This document shows positions 63,505 to 64,000 of a stretch of 64,000 nucleotides of DNA, piece by piece. The stretch is from the NCBI RefSeq assembly GCF_022163125.1, contig NZ_CP091881.1:1488001-1552000 (forward strand), in the 5' to 3' direction. This DNA comes from Paenibacillus sp. HWE-109 (GTDB taxonomy: Bacteria; Bacillota; Bacilli; Paenibacillales; NBRC-103111). A program made the translations under genes and the position numbers. A model generated the notes under the pieces. That model searched no databases, was not told the origin of the DNA, and saw nothing but the letters and a program-made list of their open reading frames with translations. The stretch's first letter is position 1, and each line of letters opens with the position of its first letter.

Positions 63505-63963
63505 ATGCCATTTGAGAGTGAATTCATAATTACAAAAGTGCATGATCTAGATATCCAAAAGCTTAATCTGTTGGTTGATGAGAGTACGAGTGAAGGATTT
63601 CGTCACCTCAAACGATTGGTAACCGATTATGAAGCTGGAACAAATAAATTCGATTTGGACGTGGAAGCACTCTTTCTAGCCATTAAAAACGGCGAAATTG
63701 TAGGAGTTTGCGGATTAAATCAAGCCCCGCATTCAGAAAACATAGAAATTGGTCGTGTTCGTCGAATGTATGTCTCACCAAGTGTACGCAGATTTGGGAT
63801 AGGGCGGATGCTAATGGACTCAGTTATTGCAGAAGCTAGAAATTACTTTCAAATGATTGTGTTGAAGACAGATAATCCTGTTGCTGATTTGTTTTATCAC
63901 TCTATCGGGTTTTCGGTAAAAGATGATTCTGAAAAAGACACCCACTTACTTCAGTTAGCGTAA
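63505..63963 (+). CDS. GNAT family N-acetyltransferase
   Basis: 152 residues. The acetyl-CoA-binding motif is MYVSPSVRRFGIGRMLMDSV with the preceding strand EIGRVRRMY, and the C-terminal LFYHSIGFSVKDD is typical of GNAT proteins. ATG 63505 lies 16 bases after GGACAGGAAAG, a weak ribosome site. It differs enough from the previous gene to be a separate family member, not a recent copy. The end of the gene overlaps a GTTAGC/GCTAAC inverted repeat. Confidence 0.92.
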   Translation: MPFESEFIITKVHDLDIQKLNLLVDESTSEGFRHLKRLVTDYEAGTNKFDLDVEALFLAIKNGEIVGVCGLNQAPHSENIEIGRVRRMYVSPSVRRFGIGRMLMDSVIAEARNYFQMIVLKTDNPVADLFYHSIGFSVKDDSEKDTHLLQLA

Positions 63964-63970
63964 AGCTAAC
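63954..63970 (+). repeat. Inverted repeat over the stop of the second GNAT gene
   Basis: GTTAGC-GTAAA-GCTAAC, with the TAA stop in its loop. It shares the CTAACG core with the other boundary motifs. Confidence 0.5.
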
Positions 63971-64000
63971 GCGAAACGATAGATCAATAAACAAACACCA

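Noticed and set aside
62327..63970. Integron attC sites
   Set aside because: The CTAACGG motifs do not show the paired RYYYAAC/GTTRRRY ends with a folding middle, and the recombinase nearby is XerC/D-like, not clearly an integron integrase.
1..64000. tRNA or rRNA genes
   Set aside because: None was recognised on either strand; the hairpins seen are terminators or repeats.

Overview
The window looks like chromosomal DNA of a Paenibacillus-type bacterium (Bacillota, Paenibacillaceae). The support is a dense set of YesM/YesN-style two-component pairs (membrane histidine kinase plus AraC-type response regulator) beside CUT1 sugar ABC transporters that lack their own ATPase, very large multidomain secreted proteins with S-layer homology (SLH) anchors, a spore-surface-type collagen-like protein, strong purine-rich ribosome binding sites and cre-like (CcpA) sites. 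The species cannot be told from the sequence alone.

Layout. 1-24022 is a polysaccharide-use island made of two paralogous systems. The outer one has a response regulator (cut by the window edge), solute-binding lipoprotein 1, and then, 14 kb further on, two permeases, an FAD oxidoreductase and a secreted clan GH-A enzyme. Between these parts sits a second complete system: kinase, regulator, solute-binding protein 2, two permeases, a 1570-residue enzyme with cohesin and dockerin modules, and a cohesin-SLH protein. The inner system is bracketed by two nearly identical direct repeats (3158-3335 and 16807-16987), as if it had been dropped between SBP 1 and its permeases. The dockerin enzyme and the neighbouring cohesin-SLH protein could form a small cellulosome-like complex on the cell surface.

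24023-36420 is mixed: a GC-rich 48-bp tandem repeat, a DJ-1/PfpI protein with a clear promoter and operator, two DUF4183-type proteins (one with a collagen-like stalk), a MATE transporter with an OmpR-type two-component pair, an S41 membrane protease, an MFS transporter and a secreted alginate-lyase-type enzyme under a perfect cre match. 36534-46929 holds a second sugar locus: a stand-alone AraC regulator, a divergent kinase/regulator pair, a LplB/YtcP-type transporter with its lipoprotein, a GH29 alpha-L-fucosidase and a sugar isomerase/epimerase-type protein.

46930-58778 contains two copies of a 185-bp inverted-repeat-ended element, a TetR regulator with a palindrome over its own promoter, two giant SLH-anchored proteins (LamG/Ig-like, and DUF2341/LamG/phosphoesterase/Ig-like) and a DeoR regulator. 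58779-64000 is an accessory zone: decayed repeats, a DHFR-like reductase, a deoxyribosyltransferase-like protein, a frameshifted DUF4279 gene, a tyrosine recombinase broken by two stop codons, a hypothetical protein and two GNAT acetyltransferases. A short CTAACGG-type motif recurs at these small-gene borders.

Two families of non-coding intergenic repeats (A, about 180 bp; B, 185 bp) are scattered through the window and account for most of the longer gene-free stretches.
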